DNA of 64,000 bases from Syngnathus acus. Taxonomy: Eukaryota; Chordata; Actinopteri; Syngnathiformes; Syngnathidae. Positions 26,201 through 38,560 of the stretch are shown in pieces (positions within the stretch are counted from its first letter, which is position 1; each line of letters starts with the position of its first letter). Position numbers and translations under genes: made by a program. The DNA is taken from assembly GCF_901709675.1 (NCBI RefSeq), contig NC_051087.1, positions 483,001 to 547,000 on the forward strand. The letters run 5' to 3'. The notes below the pieces were generated by a model. The model searched no databases. It had not been told where the DNA came from and was given only the letters and a program-made list of their open reading frames with translations.

Positions 26201-27386
26201 CATCCACTGCAACACGCCGCCATTGCTGCAGTTCCGGTACGTAGCGTCAATCTGGGATGTAGCGGGAGGAGTTGCTCAACCCGGAAGCCGAGCGCCGTCC
26301 GTCTCTGAGCGTGCGCACCCGACCCTACCTTGTGTTCAGGTCGGCTCTGCTGCACGCCGGTCACAGAGTTTCCCTCTCGCACGCCTGCAAAAACGCCATC
26401 AAGACGGACGCGCCGCCCGCCGTCATCTGGGACGTCATGCGCTGCTGGGTAGCTGGAATTGTCAATACACTAGCTAGATGAACAGAGAGGCATTATTTGT
26501 CATCAAATTAAAAAAAATCCTTTTCAGAGCAATGAATTGAAATGGAATGATTTCCCGTCCCGCCTGCAGGAGAAGAGCAACCCGGTAAAACGTGAGAAAC
26601 TCTCCGAAATGACGCCCGCCTTTAAGATCTTGTCCACCGAGCCCAGGTGAGACGCCGTTCTCTCGTGGGCATCGCCCTTTTGTTCACTTTAAAAAAAATA
26701 ATAAAAATGCCCCTTAGCTTCGACGCTTGTTTCACCGTGCGGGACGACGCCAACCCTCAGTCCCGTCAGCGCCACTTGACCCGTTTCCAGGAGAACCCGC
26801 AAGCCTTCTGGGGACCCAAAGCCAGAGCAAAAGCAGGGTACGAAAACCGGCTTTGGAATCCCCCATCAAAAGAGTGTTGCAAGTTGGACCCCAAAAAGTA
26901 AAGAGACGCTTTATCTTCTGCGTTGTTGTATTTGCGCCCCCTAGCGGCGGCATCTCCGACGACCTGCAGCTGAAGCGCATGAAGAACCAAAACAAGCGCA
27001 AGGGCCACATTACGGAGTCGTCGCAGATCAAGAGCCTCCCGTGCAAAAAATTCAAACAGGTCAGTGGAGTCATTGCTCCGCCACCCGTGCCCTCGTTGTG
27101 CGTGTCGTCACTTTTTAAAAGATGTTTACAAATTAGATTTGGCAGTGGTATGATCTGTAAAATGCCCGATTGGAAAAATCATCAATGACAAGGAAACGGC
27201 TGTCGACCCTAAAAGCGTCTTTGCATCAAAGGATAAACATTTGAAGCAATTTGAAACGTTCTTTTTTGCCATCCCGTTTTAGCAGCGCTGTCGTTTAACA
27301 TTTGTCTGTTGTTCCAGGGCACGTGCACCTACGGGGACAAATGCTCATACTCCCACGACTGCGCCACGGAGGAGAAAATGGAATAA
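23250..27386 (+). CDS. trmt1: TRMT1, tRNA (guanine26-N2)-dimethyltransferase
   Basis: The enzyme uses S-adenosylmethionine to make m2,2G26 in cytosolic and mitochondrial tRNAs. Exons: 23250 (or 23280)-23569, 23749-23926, 24057-24244, 24313-24428, 24504-24616, 25414-25562, 25655-25738, 25806-25875, 25943-26077, 26151-26236, 26340-26448, 26570-26646, 26718-26837, 26945-27059, 27318-27386. All phases agree; the product is 642 or 632 residues (human 659). Visible hallmarks are [19 protein letters not shown], the SAM-fold segment [20 protein letters not shown], the DLDPYGSP motif, [12 protein letters not shown], the paired-cysteine zinc region ([20 protein letters not shown]), [14 protein letters not shown], and a C-terminal CCCH finger ([20 protein letters not shown]). 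The N-terminus from 23280 is Arg-rich and resembles a mitochondrial presequence; an in-frame ATG in strong context at 23376 could give a nuclear form. Confidence 0.96.
24686..24790. mobile_element. Fragment of the 1.9-kb hAT-type MITE family
   Basis: TGTCAAACTCAAGGCC and TGTGGCCCGCC resemble the right end of the element at 1880-2182 in reverse orientation. It lies in trmt1 intron 5. Confidence 0.55.
24820..24900. repeat. Retroelement-like 3' tail in trmt1 intron 5
   Basis: AGAATAGAATAGA units followed by TCTTTATTGTCATTGTCACA and AACGAAATTTA resemble the end of a SINE/LINE family widespread in fish. The name is from memory. Confidence 0.4.
25582..25612. repeat. (CATC)n microsatellite in trmt1 intron 6
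   Basis: About seven CCAT units inside the 92-bp intron between trmt1 exons 6 and 7. Confidence 0.9.
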
Positions 27387-27486
27387 ATTAAGATGATTTT
27401 TGGTTTTACTTATTTTACTAAGTTTCACAATCAATCTTTTTTTTTTTTTTTTTTGGTGGTGAGGGGCTTTGACTGTTGTAACGGTC

Positions 27487-27492
27487 CAATAA
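27487..27492 (+). terminator. trmt1: trmt1 poly(A) signal
   Basis: AATAAA about 100 bp after the trmt1 stop codon, before the convergent man2b1 end. Confidence 0.75.
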
Positions 27493-27594
27493 AGCGCAAC
27501 ACGTACGGAAATTCTTCCCCCAGTGGTCATTTTTTCGAAATAGTCGACTCCCGGGACGCTTGCTCGGGCTACCATTTTACAGTCAATTAGAAAG

Positions 27595-27629
<35 letters not shown>
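27595..27629. repeat. (ATCT)n microsatellite between convergent gene ends
   Basis: Eight to nine ATCT units between the trmt1 and man2b1 poly(A) signals. Confidence 0.9.
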
Positions 27630-27750
27630 CTGCTTGTACGATTATTTGACTTTTGACGTATTGTTCAGTTGGCATTAACATACAGAGCTGAACACGAAGG
27701 TTACGAGCGAGGGGAAAAAGTCTCACATATCGGAAAGCTAAAAATGTTGC

Positions 27751-27756
27751 TTTATT
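27751..27756 (-). terminator. man2b1: Probable man2b1 poly(A) signal
   Basis: AATAAA on the minus strand (TTTATT on plus), about 190 bp after the man2b1 stop at 27947-27945. Confidence 0.6.
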
Positions 27757-27944
27757 TTCCGCTGCTTTTTTTTGGGATCAATATAAAATCAATATATAAG
27801 CATTCATCACATCAGGTGAAAAATGGAAGCTCATGTCACTTTTCTTCTAGTGTCCCAAGAGATTTTTCCCCGCGTTTCGAGGCTTCGGGAGTCGCTGGAA
27901 AATGGCTGCCACTTCTGCGTATTGACCAAAGCAAAGCTGGAGCA

Positions 27945-30900
27945 CTATCTGAAGTTCGCTCTGAGCAGGAAGGTTCGGATTTCCATCGGGTGCAAGGTGA
28001 CCTCCCACGCGGAGGGGTCCTTAAATGTCTTTTTCTGGGGCTTTTCAACTGGAGGGGGGAAAAAAGACAAGTAGAAAAGTTAGAAAAGAGGGGGAGACGT
28101 ATCATAAAGTAGAAGTTACATCTATTTCAAGAAAAAAAGAAGGCTCTCTGACTGAAAATGTGCGATTGGCTCATTTATGCTAGTGCGTACCCGTCTGCGA
28201 AGTCCAGTGGAAACGCTTCATCTCTTCTTTCCACTGATTGGCTGACAGGTTGAGTTCAGACACGCCCACCACCTCCAGGGTTGAAAACAACTTCTGCACA
28301 CAACAAAATCACCAAACGGTGCTATGAAAGTGGACATTGCCAATTCAGAGGAGCCGGTGTTTGTTGTTGAAATATTTTGTCGAGTCGTAGTCGAACCTGC
28401 AGGTCCAGCGTGACCGGCTCCGAGTTGATTTTGCTTTCCCAGCTCTGGAACTGATGCTCCAGCCTGAGCAGGACCGAATCGTCGTCCCATTGGCTCAGTG
28501 TCAGCAGGTGGACAGCGGGGGGCAGCGCGGCCTGTAGCCCTGAGAACTAAGCGGAAGATTGGCAAATCTGAAAATCGGACCAAAAAACGACAAAGCAATT
28601 CTGAAAACGCACTTTGCATTTGCAGGACTCACCTCCAGTCGAGTATTTGGGTGCAGGTCGCCCTCGGTGAATGTCAGCAGCGGCTGCAGTACCGCCTCCT
28701 CGGCTAGGGGGCGGTGCACGTCGGCGGCGATGGCCGGGCGCTCCAGGGAGAGCAACAGGCGCCCGCGCACGACCAGACCGTCCGGGAAAAGGTCAGAGGT
28801 CTCGTTGAGGGCTTCGGCCACGCCGCGGACGTCGTCGTACAATAACCGGCGGTGGAGCTGTTGTTGGGAGATCCCAAGTATGTTAACTTTGTTTTTCTGG
28901 GGTTACATTTGTTGTGGACATGTGTTGGCTTACAAATAGATACGGAAGCTGCCCGCCAGTGTCGAAAATATTCCGACTCGTCATACATCGGAACGTACTT
29001 GTCGGCTAAATGCTAGTGTTGAGCGTGGCCAACCCAGGTGACATTATTCCTTTTTTTTTTTTTTTAACCTCCTTGCATGTATGTGTGTTTTTAGGTTTGC
29101 CTTTTGTTAAATTTGTGTTGATGTGCTCTTTTGTGTTGAGCATTTCCATGTAAGGTGTTTGTGTGTACAGCTATGCGCATTGGATCTGACCATGATCTCA
29201 AGGGAGCCATTGTGAATGCTGCCTCCGCCCTGAGAGCGATCCGTCACCACAGTGAGTTGGTCCTTGTCGTCCTGGCAACACACACATCCACATTTTATCC
29301 ATTGTGTTCCAAAGTATCGCGCACGCCATACGTTAAAACATTGGCCACCGAGGTGTCAAACAATTCCGTTTGTAGATTTCCAATTTTTGGAGGATCGCAT
29401 TTTGCATGCCAAGCACCTTGATGAAGGCGCGGGAGTTGATAGGGTAGTAGTTTCCGGCGACGGGCTCCGACTGCTTCAGGTTCCAAGTGGGTCGGAAGTC
29501 TTTCCTGCGGCAAACATTTCCATTCAATGTCTGCCTTCAAGGCGCCAGCCACAGTTATCAATTGCTTTAGACTCTGGCAGTCGCTTGAAAACAATTGACG
29601 GCGATCAGAAGACGACGGAAAAGATTGCCAATGAATTGAAAAGGCCAGATTTGCACTTTGAGCGCATACTTCCTTGTCAATGGATTGAAAAGACAAGTTT
29701 TCCACTTTCAGCGCATACTTCCTCTGTAGAACCTCTCTCCCGTTGGAGTCGGTGTAGAATATCCCCGAAGACTCGACGTCCGTGTCCAACCGAGTGATCA
29801 CCTCCTTGCCCAAGTCGTCGCTGACGGAAAGAAAAGGACAACGTGATTTAGCGGACCATTGTACCGAAGCGAATCTCAGGCGCCACTCACTGGATGGGGA
29901 TGGGACCTACGGTCCACTCCAGCTCCAGAACCCGGCTGTCGGTATGGAGGCGAACCACTTGAGACGCCCACGGCGCAAACTGCTGCCTCACCTCTTGCGT
30001 CAGCGACGTCTGCGAAAGAGACGCCAGCTCAGGTTTGTCGCTCTTTAGCCGTGCGTGCGTGCGTGCGGCTCTACTTGCGATCCATTTCATGTTGCCAGTG
30101 AACGACGTGTTGCTAACGAGCTTTGGGGAATGAGCCCATTTTGGCTCCAATTTTGGATCGATCCAAATTGACTTCAAACTGGGACTCGCTGTGACTCCTT
30201 CAGACTTTGCGCTCGGCCTGTCCAGCCAGCGCATTTCTCGCGGTTTGGCTAGCCGAGCTAAATTCCACAAAGCGTAACGATCGAGTGAGTGAGTGCCTGT
30301 ATTGTCTCCGTCTTGGCCGTCGTGCTGATGACAAACGGCGTGGAGGAGTTGGGTCTGAAGATGTACGCCCCAGAGGGCTGCTTGCTCTTGGAGTTGTTGC
30401 CATCGCTGGCGTTGTACCTGCAAACGTCCGCGTTAACCAGGGGACTGACTGTCCATTCATTCATCATGACTTTCAGTGACTACTAACCAGTAGAAGTTCT
30501 GTGTCAGGCTGATACTCTGTTTGGTCTCCAAGTTGTCCAGGCCACTTAGGAGGCCCGTCTCCGGGTCAAAGGTCACTCGTAGATACTGCAGATATGGGAA
30601 AATGGGTCGTTTACCGACAGCGCAAATCAACAAAACCAAATACCAAAATGTCCAGTCAAATGGAGAAGCGAGTTCAAGAACCAGAGGAGCAAAATGTCAA
30701 CGTCATACCTTGTTCCAGATGGATTTGGGCGCACGGGATCGCACGGAGGCCGGCGGAGGCCCGTCCTGGAGCAGGGACACCGAATAGGTGGAGAAGCCCA
30801 GCGCCGGGGCCCGGGCGCGAAAGAGCAGCTCGTTGACTGCGAAGCCGCGGTTGCGCCTCACGTCTCGCGTGGCTCGTGAGACCGAAACCACCTCGCAGTC

Positions 30901-33900
30901 CACGGACCTCCCGTCGGCGTCAGACACCGAGTAGGCCGTGCCGTTGACCGGAAGCCTGACGGGCCAGGCCACGGGCCGAGCCAGGGGGTTGAAGACGTTT
31001 ACGGAGAACTGGAGGAGGAAGCCGTGCCTCAGGAAGGTTGACGACAACAACGCCAAAGTCTGCTTTTTACCCTTTGGCTGGACTCGGTGATAGGACACAC
31101 GCTGACGTTGAGGCTATCGCAGTACACGCGCTCGGCGGTGGATCCGCTCAAAGCGGCCAGACTGTTGCTGACCACAACCTGGAGAAGAGGAAACCTTCCT
31201 TCACCGGTGGATGTCGTCGGAAGCTGCCACTTGAGTTGCGTGCGGTTGGGGAGCCACAAAAGTCTAAGCCTACCTGGCAACGTTGCCAGCCGTCGGCAAG
31301 TCTCCGGGCGTAGTCGTTGGCCACGTGCTGCTTTTCTGTGCCTGACACGGCGTCGTGGTGCTGAGCTACCGCCATGGCTCTTTCTGGACCGGGTACCCAA
31401 AAAGTGCTCAGATTAGGTGCAGGCAAAGGGAATCCCTCCCTTTGGACCTACTTACTCAAAGCGAGACTGTCGCCCTCGCCGAAGGGTCCGCTCGTAGAAG
31501 CCCGGCCGCCGCCGAGAACCTCCAGCTGGTTACATGTCTGAAAACAAGGCCGCATTTGAGCGCCTTACAGACTGCGGATCTCATCCGGGAAGCCACCTGT
31601 AGATTGCTGTTGCTGAGCCTCTCGTAGCGCTTCAGCGCCGGTCTGCTGCTGAAGTAGCCCGTCCAGAAGTCGTGGGCATCGTCCGCATACGGGAAGAAGT
31701 CGTCGGTCTTCAGGGCCCTGCGCGGGAACCCGCAACGGTTGGACGACGCGGTTCCCGCTCGTGGACTAGCGTTTGGGTCCTACCAGGTGAGGTTGGACCG
31801 GTGCAACTCTTGGAGGTAACAGGAGGGCGTGGAGTAGAGGACGTTGACCCGGCTTCCGTTGGACTGCCGGGCGTTGACGTAGCGGATCAGCTTGTCCAGG
31901 TTTTTGTACCACAGGTTGGCGTTCTCGTACTGGAAGTCCGAGCCCATGGTCATGATGATGTGGTTGGACTTGTACACCAGAGACTGAAGCAGACCAAATC
32001 ACTTGTTCGGATTTGACGGGCCCAAGCACACGGGCGAGATTTTCGGTGAGATACTGCGCCTCCCAATTTTAAAAGGAGTCCCATTTTGAAAACCGAGGCG
32101 CACCTGAGCGTTTGCCACGTTGAGGAAGCGCTCCACCACATCGTCCACGTTGTAGTCCTCCAAGTCAGGATCGTCCTTGATGGGCGGGTCGTCACAGGAC
32201 TGGTCCCAGCAGAAGCCCTCGGGGGGGTTGTAGCCATTGGGGAGAATCCCTGACAAGGTGCAAGGCCAACCAGGGCTGTCAACGTGCGGAGTCTCAAACC
32301 GGCACGTCGTTCGTTACCGGTGAAGAGGTCGGCCATTGGCGGGGTGAGGCTGTCGGACGCTCTCCACAGCAGCTCCTGCTCCTTGGCAAGCATCCGCCGG
32401 TAGCGGTCCTGGTAGTCCACTCGGCCGAAGAAGAAGCCGTCGTAGCCCATCTGGAGCGGGTTGACAAATAACATACTAAAAAGCGCTAACATTTTCTTGT
32501 TTTTGGCAATACGCCAAACTCCCTTTGAAAAGCTTTGAAACGATCATCTTGGTACCGTTTTATTTTCAGATCACCAAAATCTGGCATGTCAAGCTGTTTT
32601 TTTGGGTGACTACCTGCGCAAACATGGAGGCGTGTTCGCGGGCGTGTCCAAACGGGTCAATGTGCCAGGCCACCCGGGGCCGACCGCAAGGCCCGAATGT
32701 CTGGTTGAGGAACCGGAGTCCCATGGTCATCTGGTCCAAGACGGCGCTGTAGTGAGTGGCGGCCTCGTCGCTCATGCACCAGCCGCCGTTGACAAACTCC
32801 AGCCGGCCTGGCGGGAGAAAAGAGGGCGGGGCGGGGCGGGGCGGGGCGAGGCGAGGGCCGCTTGTCAAGGTTGTTCCATTTCAGGGAATCCGAGCGGGGG
32901 ACGCACCCTGGTTGACCAGCCGCTTGACCGTCTGCCGCACGTCGGCGCTCTGGCGGCGCCACCATCGGTAGAAGAAGGCCGTCTCCACGTAGATGAACCT
33001 GCGGTCGGGGTTCTTCAGAAGCTGCTCCACCACCGAGTCCAGGATGTACTGCACGCCGGCGTGCTGGATGTCGTTACGGTCTGCGCACGCACAGGAAAAG
33101 CGCATCACGGGAATGTCGAAACAAAGAGTGAGTACGCCCCCTGGTATCGATCGCTCTGACAAAAAGTGCCGTTGAACAATTTGCGAATGTGTACCTTTGA
33201 GGTAAAGGCAGCTAGCTACTGCATTGGAATAAATCAAAGGTCGTCACAAAACTGGTGAAAAAGTTGATGGAGCAAAAGTAGGAAAAAAACGCCAAAAAAA
33301 GCACTTGATCTGGGACACAAACCACAACGACCGTTTGATGGCTTTGTTTGGACGCAAGGATGCGTGCGTGCGTGCGTTCGGACCTCCATAGAAGTACTGG
33401 TCCACGGTCTTGAGCCAACCCACGTCGTCATGCGTGTGCGGAACCAGGTGGACGTTCAGCATGGCCGGCTTCGTCGCGTGACATGACTGCACGCAAACGA
33501 CAATGTATGCAGACACAGATGTAACATACATGCCAGGCACCACCGACTAATCAGCACACCTCGTGGATTTTGCTTTTCAGCCCCCGAGGTGAATCTTAAC
33601 TTGTTTTTACACTCCTACGCCGCGAATGTTAAATGTTGACTTTAAACGATTACAAAAGATTGTGAAAGCGTTTGATCAGAGTTATCTCTATTGACCAAAT
33701 GGAATTTGTCCCGATAGTTGGAGTCACTCCAGTCTACGCGATCACAAAAAGTATAAATTGAGGAACAGCCTCATGAGGGTTGCTTACTACATAAGGCCCA
33801 CTTTTTTAGAACGCCACTACATGGTGTTTTAATAGAGGACATTGCATAATGAACATTTGCATTTAAAAAAAAATCAATACTTTGCAACAGTGCTATCATA

Positions 33901-34308
33901 CTAATCAATAACAGTATTGTGCAAGTGATGAGGAGTGCAGATTGTGTTCAATCTTTGAGATTCACGCTTTCTTTTTATAATAAAATGAAAATCAGAATTA
34001 AAAAAAAACATCCTGATTAGATATGACTGATCAAAGTATTTTCCAGGATGCATATATGTGGCAGGACCAAACAAATATTCAATATTTAAATTTTCTTTAC
34101 GAGCTAAAAGCAACGTCCCCGTTTCCCTGCAAGACGTGGGCCTTGAACCCGGCATGACGTCACTAAAACGCGTCCAGTGGCGTCTGACCTGATAGCCGCA
34201 CTTGTCGTCGTCGTCTTGTTGTTTTTCGTGGCGCTCGACTGGCAAACTCGAGCAAATTTCACAGAGGATGAAAACGAGCGAAAGAAGCCGCCAGCAGCCC
34301 GCCGCCAT
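27945..34308 (-). CDS. man2b1: Lysosomal alpha-mannosidase (GH38)
   Basis: This enzyme removes alpha-linked mannose from N-glycan fragments in lysosomes. There are 22 exons: 34308-34189, 33486-33384, 33080-32907, 32807-32614, 32450-32318, 32249-32104, 31983-31784, 31717-31597, 31537-31456, 31383-31274, 31178-31071, 31008-30709, 30585-30488, 30417-30297, 30009-29891, 29820-29719, 29504-29417, 29271-29191, 28857-28633, 28546-28397, 28293-28191, 28048-27945. Phases join into 993 residues (human 1011). Residues 1-25 are a signal peptide. [12 protein letters not shown] (53-64) carries zinc-binding His/Asp, and WHIDPFGH (180-187) carries the catalytic Asp183. [10 protein letters not shown]-like [20 protein letters not shown] and SGAYIFRPN follow. 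Exon 14 ends at a GC rather than GT donor; every other junction is GT-AG. The gene is tail-to-tail with trmt1 and 397 bp downstream of the TRIM gene. Confidence 0.96.
29625..29722. repeat. 49-bp tandem duplication across a man2b1 donor
   Basis: Copies 29625-29673 and 29674-29722 agree at about 42 of 49 positions and both end GCGCATACTTCC. Copy two spans the end of exon 16 (29719) and its donor; copy one lies in intron 16 and preserves the same donor sequence (AAGTATGCGC on minus). Confidence 0.8.
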
Positions 34309-34704
34309 CTTGGCAACAATAAACTAAAGTCATGTGACGCGCGTTGAAGTTCCCAGTCGTCATGTGACAAGGGTTTTTTGCTGAACCCTCACTTTGGTCT
34401 GACAGGCTTCAAGAGGTCCCTTGTAGTTGACAGGTTCTTGGTTTTTTTTTGGGATGGACTTTATACTGTAAGTTTGAAGACACACAAGCAACACGTATTT
34501 CACGTACATTAACGTTTAGTATTGCATCGTTTTCTCTTTTCTCACTTTTACACAAAGTGCTATGGCCAAACTGAAAGAAAAAACTAATGTAAGAAGGTCA
34601 TCATTTACAATATTAGTCATATATTGTTTTTAGCGATATAAATCCATGTTAATGTTGTTAGTAATTGACTGTATTTTGAAAATTAAAATTGGATTCTTCC
34701 ATGT
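34309..34704. other. TRIM-man2b1 intergenic region
   Basis: A 396-bp gap between two minus-strand genes. It must contain the TRIM gene's 3' UTR and the man2b1 promoter. The left part (34309-34400) is moderately GC-rich; the rest is AT-rich. I see no TATA box or clear poly(A) signal. Confidence 0.6.
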
Positions 34705-37700
34705 TCACTGCGCTGGAGGAGGAGCATCCTGAGGGCAGAGGAGCAGGGTGGAGTCCAGGTCCAGGCGGAAGGCCGGGTAGATGGGCTGCGAGAAGGCACA
34801 TCGGAAGGTATGCAGCAGCACCATGCTGTCGGACACGCTGTAGAAGGACAGCGCCCCCTTGTGGCGCTCCAGGAAGACGCCGATGCGCGGGCACGGCGGC
34901 GCGGCCACGGTGGTCTTGCGGTTGTCGTGCCAGGCGGCGTAACCAGCGTGCGTGCAGCGCAGTCGCCACGAGTTCTCGTTGCGGCCCAGCAGGCACGATT
35001 TCCCGCCCCCTTTGCGCCCGATTCGCCTGCGAATGGCCCGTCGTCACTTCCAAAGGAAAGGGCTCTCTGGAAAATGAAAGGCTACCTGTAGGTGGCGCCG
35101 ATGTCAATCCATCCTCCGCCCCGCCACTCCACTTCCCAGTAGCCGGCGTCGCCGAACTGGCCCTGGCCGCACAGGACCTGAGCCACCGAGTCGAAGCGCT
35201 GGGGGTGCGCCGGGTACGGCTGAAGCTCCTCGCCGCAGTGGGCGCCCTGGCCGCCGTCAAAGAGGACCAGGGTGGGGTGGGCCGTGTCCGGGTCCAAGGA
35301 CAGATGACAGGAAACTGAGATAACAAACAGGCGGGAAGTAACCTCAACATTTCTTAGCTGGAGGTGGGACAGGAGAATCCCCTCTGACAAGAATCCTAAA
35401 GCCAACCCCGACAAGATCCACCAGCGAGAACACCGACCGCGTTCCCGACCCCAAACCCTTTGACGAAGCCCAAGCGAACCCGGCGCTGTGTTGAATGTTG
35501 TCAGCGCAAACGCCCGACATGACACGCTTTGTCTTTCCAGTAGGGATCCATCAGCCAAAATTCAAAGTCTTAACAATAGCGGGACTTTCAACAAGAAAGA
35601 AGAAAGAGTACATTTGGCCAGAGTTGACAAAAATCCATTGGTTTTGAGCAACTTGTATCTTGGTGGGGATACAAAGTAGGAAGATCGAGGCAGAACATTT
35701 TTTCCCCCTAAAAATATTACTTGTATAGACTTTTTCAAGGTAAAAGCAAAGTTGGACCTTTAATTAATATCATCCCACCCCCCTTTGAATGTCAGTCTGA
35801 ATCTGGAGCGAATATTTCTGCTACTCTTGTGGCAACGGATGGCGATGTGAACACAAACAGGGTCGCATCGCAGCACATATGGACAGACAATGGCATTTTT
35901 TCTGGGTGAGGAACACTTACACCTGAGGAAGACGGCCCTCATCCTTTGGTCGGCCGGCTGCAGCGGCAGCGAGGACGCCGGGAACGACGACGACGTAAAT
36001 GCTACGAACGCGCGCGCACACACAAGACAAGGACAAGTGATGGCATTTTGGAAAAAAGCTGGCGCGCACGCAACACTCACCGTGCGTGTCATCTTGTCTG
36101 GAATGTCGAGGAGAAGGCTTGACGTTGGCGGCGGCCGCGTTCACGCCGCCTTCGAACACAGGCGACATTTTCCTTTCAAAGCTCACCCCCTGGTTTGAGC
36201 GAGCTCACCTTTAACTCCCTCGCCAGCCCACGCGTTGTTCTCGTTCACTGCGAGACAAACCCAAGCAAGCCTTGTCAAACGTGTCAATCTCCAACCGCCG
36301 TCAAGTCGACCTTTCCTGAGGCCCTTTGAGACTTGTTTGTGATTTAGGGCTATAGAAATGAACTTGACTCGTCCTTGGTTTACCCGCCCTGCTGATGGAG
36401 TCCACCTCCTCCCTGCAGACGTCCTCCAGGCGGCTGCGGAGTCTCCCCAGGGCCCTGCTGGCCCCGCCGAAGGCCTCCGCGGGGGGGCCGGACGTCACCG
36501 AGGGCCGGGCGGCGGCCAGGACGGGGAGGCACAGCAGCGGCGCCGCCTGCTGGCGAGAGAGCCGCACAAAAACAACAGAATGACTGAGCAAAGGTTTGAG
36601 CTCAAGGACCACCTTTGTTTTGGATCATTTCGCCCTGCAGTTCCCCGTGTGGCCTGTAGGGTGTGCTGTTTGACCTGCAGAAAGTGTCCGTTGTCCTGAG
36701 TCTGAAGAAGTTGCGCAATCTCCAGGTCTCGCCTGCGCAGTTCTTCCAGATCTTTCCCCAGCGTGTCGGCATCTCGCTGGGCGCGACCCACCAACGCTCG
36801 CTCGCGAGCCTCCACGCGCACTCGCACCTGCAGCCAGGAACCCTTTGACCTCAGCTCGAAACCCCAATTTGAAATCTCCAAAAGCTTCATTTCAAAGCCC
36901 GGGTGCCGAGCTTCAGAAGCAAATTTGAAAGCCGAGTTTGGAAGCCTAGGCCAAGCTCGAAGCAGGTTGGAAAACCTGAACTTTGTTCTTTGAGAGGCTA
37001 ACAAGTCACCTCGGCCTTGGTCTTCTCCAGTCGTACTGCCATGTCAGCAAAGAGCATCTCGCTGTCCTCCAAAACGGCCGAAGCGGACGCCTGACAATCA
37101 CATGCAGGTCATGTCCTACTTTCCAGAGGTCCGGGAACCCTTGAACACACCTGATTGGAAGCCAAGTCCAAAATACGCACCTTGAGGGCTTCCAAACTCT
37201 GCTGGAACTCCTCCAGCTCTCGCTCGCAGCTTCGGATTTTGCACCGAACCGTCCTCTGAGACTCCTGAAGCTGAACCTGGACGCCGACAGAGAATTTGGA
37301 TGTACTTTGTGGATTATGTCTCGTCGTCTGGTTTGTTTGTTTGTTTGTTTGTTTGTTTGTTTGTTTGTCTGTCTAGGAACTTGCCCATGCAGCACTCCGT
37401 CCGTACCTGTCTCCGCGCCCTCTGCGCCTCCGCAGGGTGCGCCTCCTCTCGGTCGGCCTCGCACAGCAGACAGTCTCCGCTCCAGTCCGCCGCGGCCTCC
37501 TCCGGCTCGTCGTCGTCGCTGCAGCCGCCGCCGCCGCCGCCGCCACCGGCTCGCGGCTGCAGTCCGAGGCGGTGCTGCGCGCACAGCCGCTCGGCGGGAC
37601 ACTCCACGGCGGCCACCAACTTGTGGCGCCGCAAGGTGCTCACTTCCCGATGGGGCAAGACGTGGACCTCGCAGAAGGAGGTCAGGCACACCAGACACGA

Positions 37701-38081
37701 CTTGGCCGCCGCCAGCTTGCTCAGCGGCGGGCAAAAGTCGCACGGCACCTGGCCCGCGACGCCCAGGTAGAGCTCTGGCGGCGGGGAGAGCTCCGACGCG
37801 GCTGCTGCGGCGGCGGCGGCGCCGGCTTGCGTCGGCTTGAGTTTGGCCACCACCTCGGCCAGCACCGTGTTCCGGCGGAGTACCGGCCGCGGGCTGAACG
37901 CCTCGCGGCACTGCGGGCAGCTGAAGTGCGCCGGAGGCTCGGCCTGGTCCCAGTAGCCGTTGATGCACGCCATGCAGTAGGTGTGTCCGCACGGGATGGA
38001 CACCGGGTCCTGGAGGACGTCCAGGCAGATGGGACAGCGAAACTGGCTCTCCGTCACCGAGATGTTGGCGTGACCCTCCAT
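34705..38081 (-). CDS. finTRIM/TRIM47-type RING E3 ubiquitin ligase
   Basis: Exons: 38081-37407, 37276-37181, 37090-37010, 36827-36675, 36549-36384, 36247-36209, 36149-36081, 36001-35921, 35314-35086, 35026-34705, joining to 636 residues. The RING is C3HC4 (C16, C19, C31, H33, C36, C39, C55, C58; CPICLDVLQDPV, IPCGHTYCMACI). A B-box 1-like zinc region (CDFCPP...CLVCLTSFCEVHV) starts near 113, followed by a degenerate B-box 2 broken by a Gly run. The 96-bp exon and the next two form the coiled coil (RELEEFQQSLEALK, AVLEDSEMLFADM, DLEELRRRDLEIAQL). The end is a PRY/SPRY domain (FSCHLSLDPDTAHP, GDAGYWEVEW, GRNENSWRL, IGVFLERHKGALSFYSVSD). This architecture is typical of fish innate-immunity TRIMs, but the target is unknown. 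The exons at 36149 and 36247 are the least certain. Confidence 0.85.
37330..37368. repeat. (GTTT)n microsatellite in TRIM intron 1
   Basis: About nine GTTT units, 40 bp from the exon 1 donor on the minus strand. Confidence 0.9.
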
Positions 38082-38560
38082 CGGGACGGGGCGGCTATCT
38101 GCCGGAGTCCGACTTCCGGTTAAGCTCTCTCTCCGGGTTTGTTTTGCGCCAACGGGAGGTAGGGAGCGAGGGGCCGGTCTGGGGCACCGGGAGCAGTCAT
38201 TGTCCTAAAATAACTCTTCCGCTCCGCTCCGTCATCCATTCCGTTCGAACATGGGGTAGCTATGCCCCTGGCGTTGACTGGCAAGGCAATGTGGTCGTGA
38301 CTGAAATCAGTGTTGACTTGTATTTTGAACGACAAGAACTCCTTTCATTTGAAGCGCTCACCTTTTTTTTGCATGTATAGGATGTGACATGTGACGTCAC
38401 ACTGCCTATTTAGTGCCGATCGCGTCATTTGAGGTCATACCGCCACCAAGGTGATATTTATGATTGAACGCAACAGTTCAAAGCATGTCAATATCAATTT
38501 AGGGCGTGTATGGTTCATACGGAGAAGCGCACAATGTGCATATCGCTCCCGGAAAGCTCT

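Noticed and set aside
36150-36208. A much shorter (36-bp) TRIM intron ending at TTTGAAAG
   Set aside because: Too short for splicing and the frame hits a stop; a 59-bp intron ending at GTGTTCGAAG keeps phase, although its acceptor is weak.
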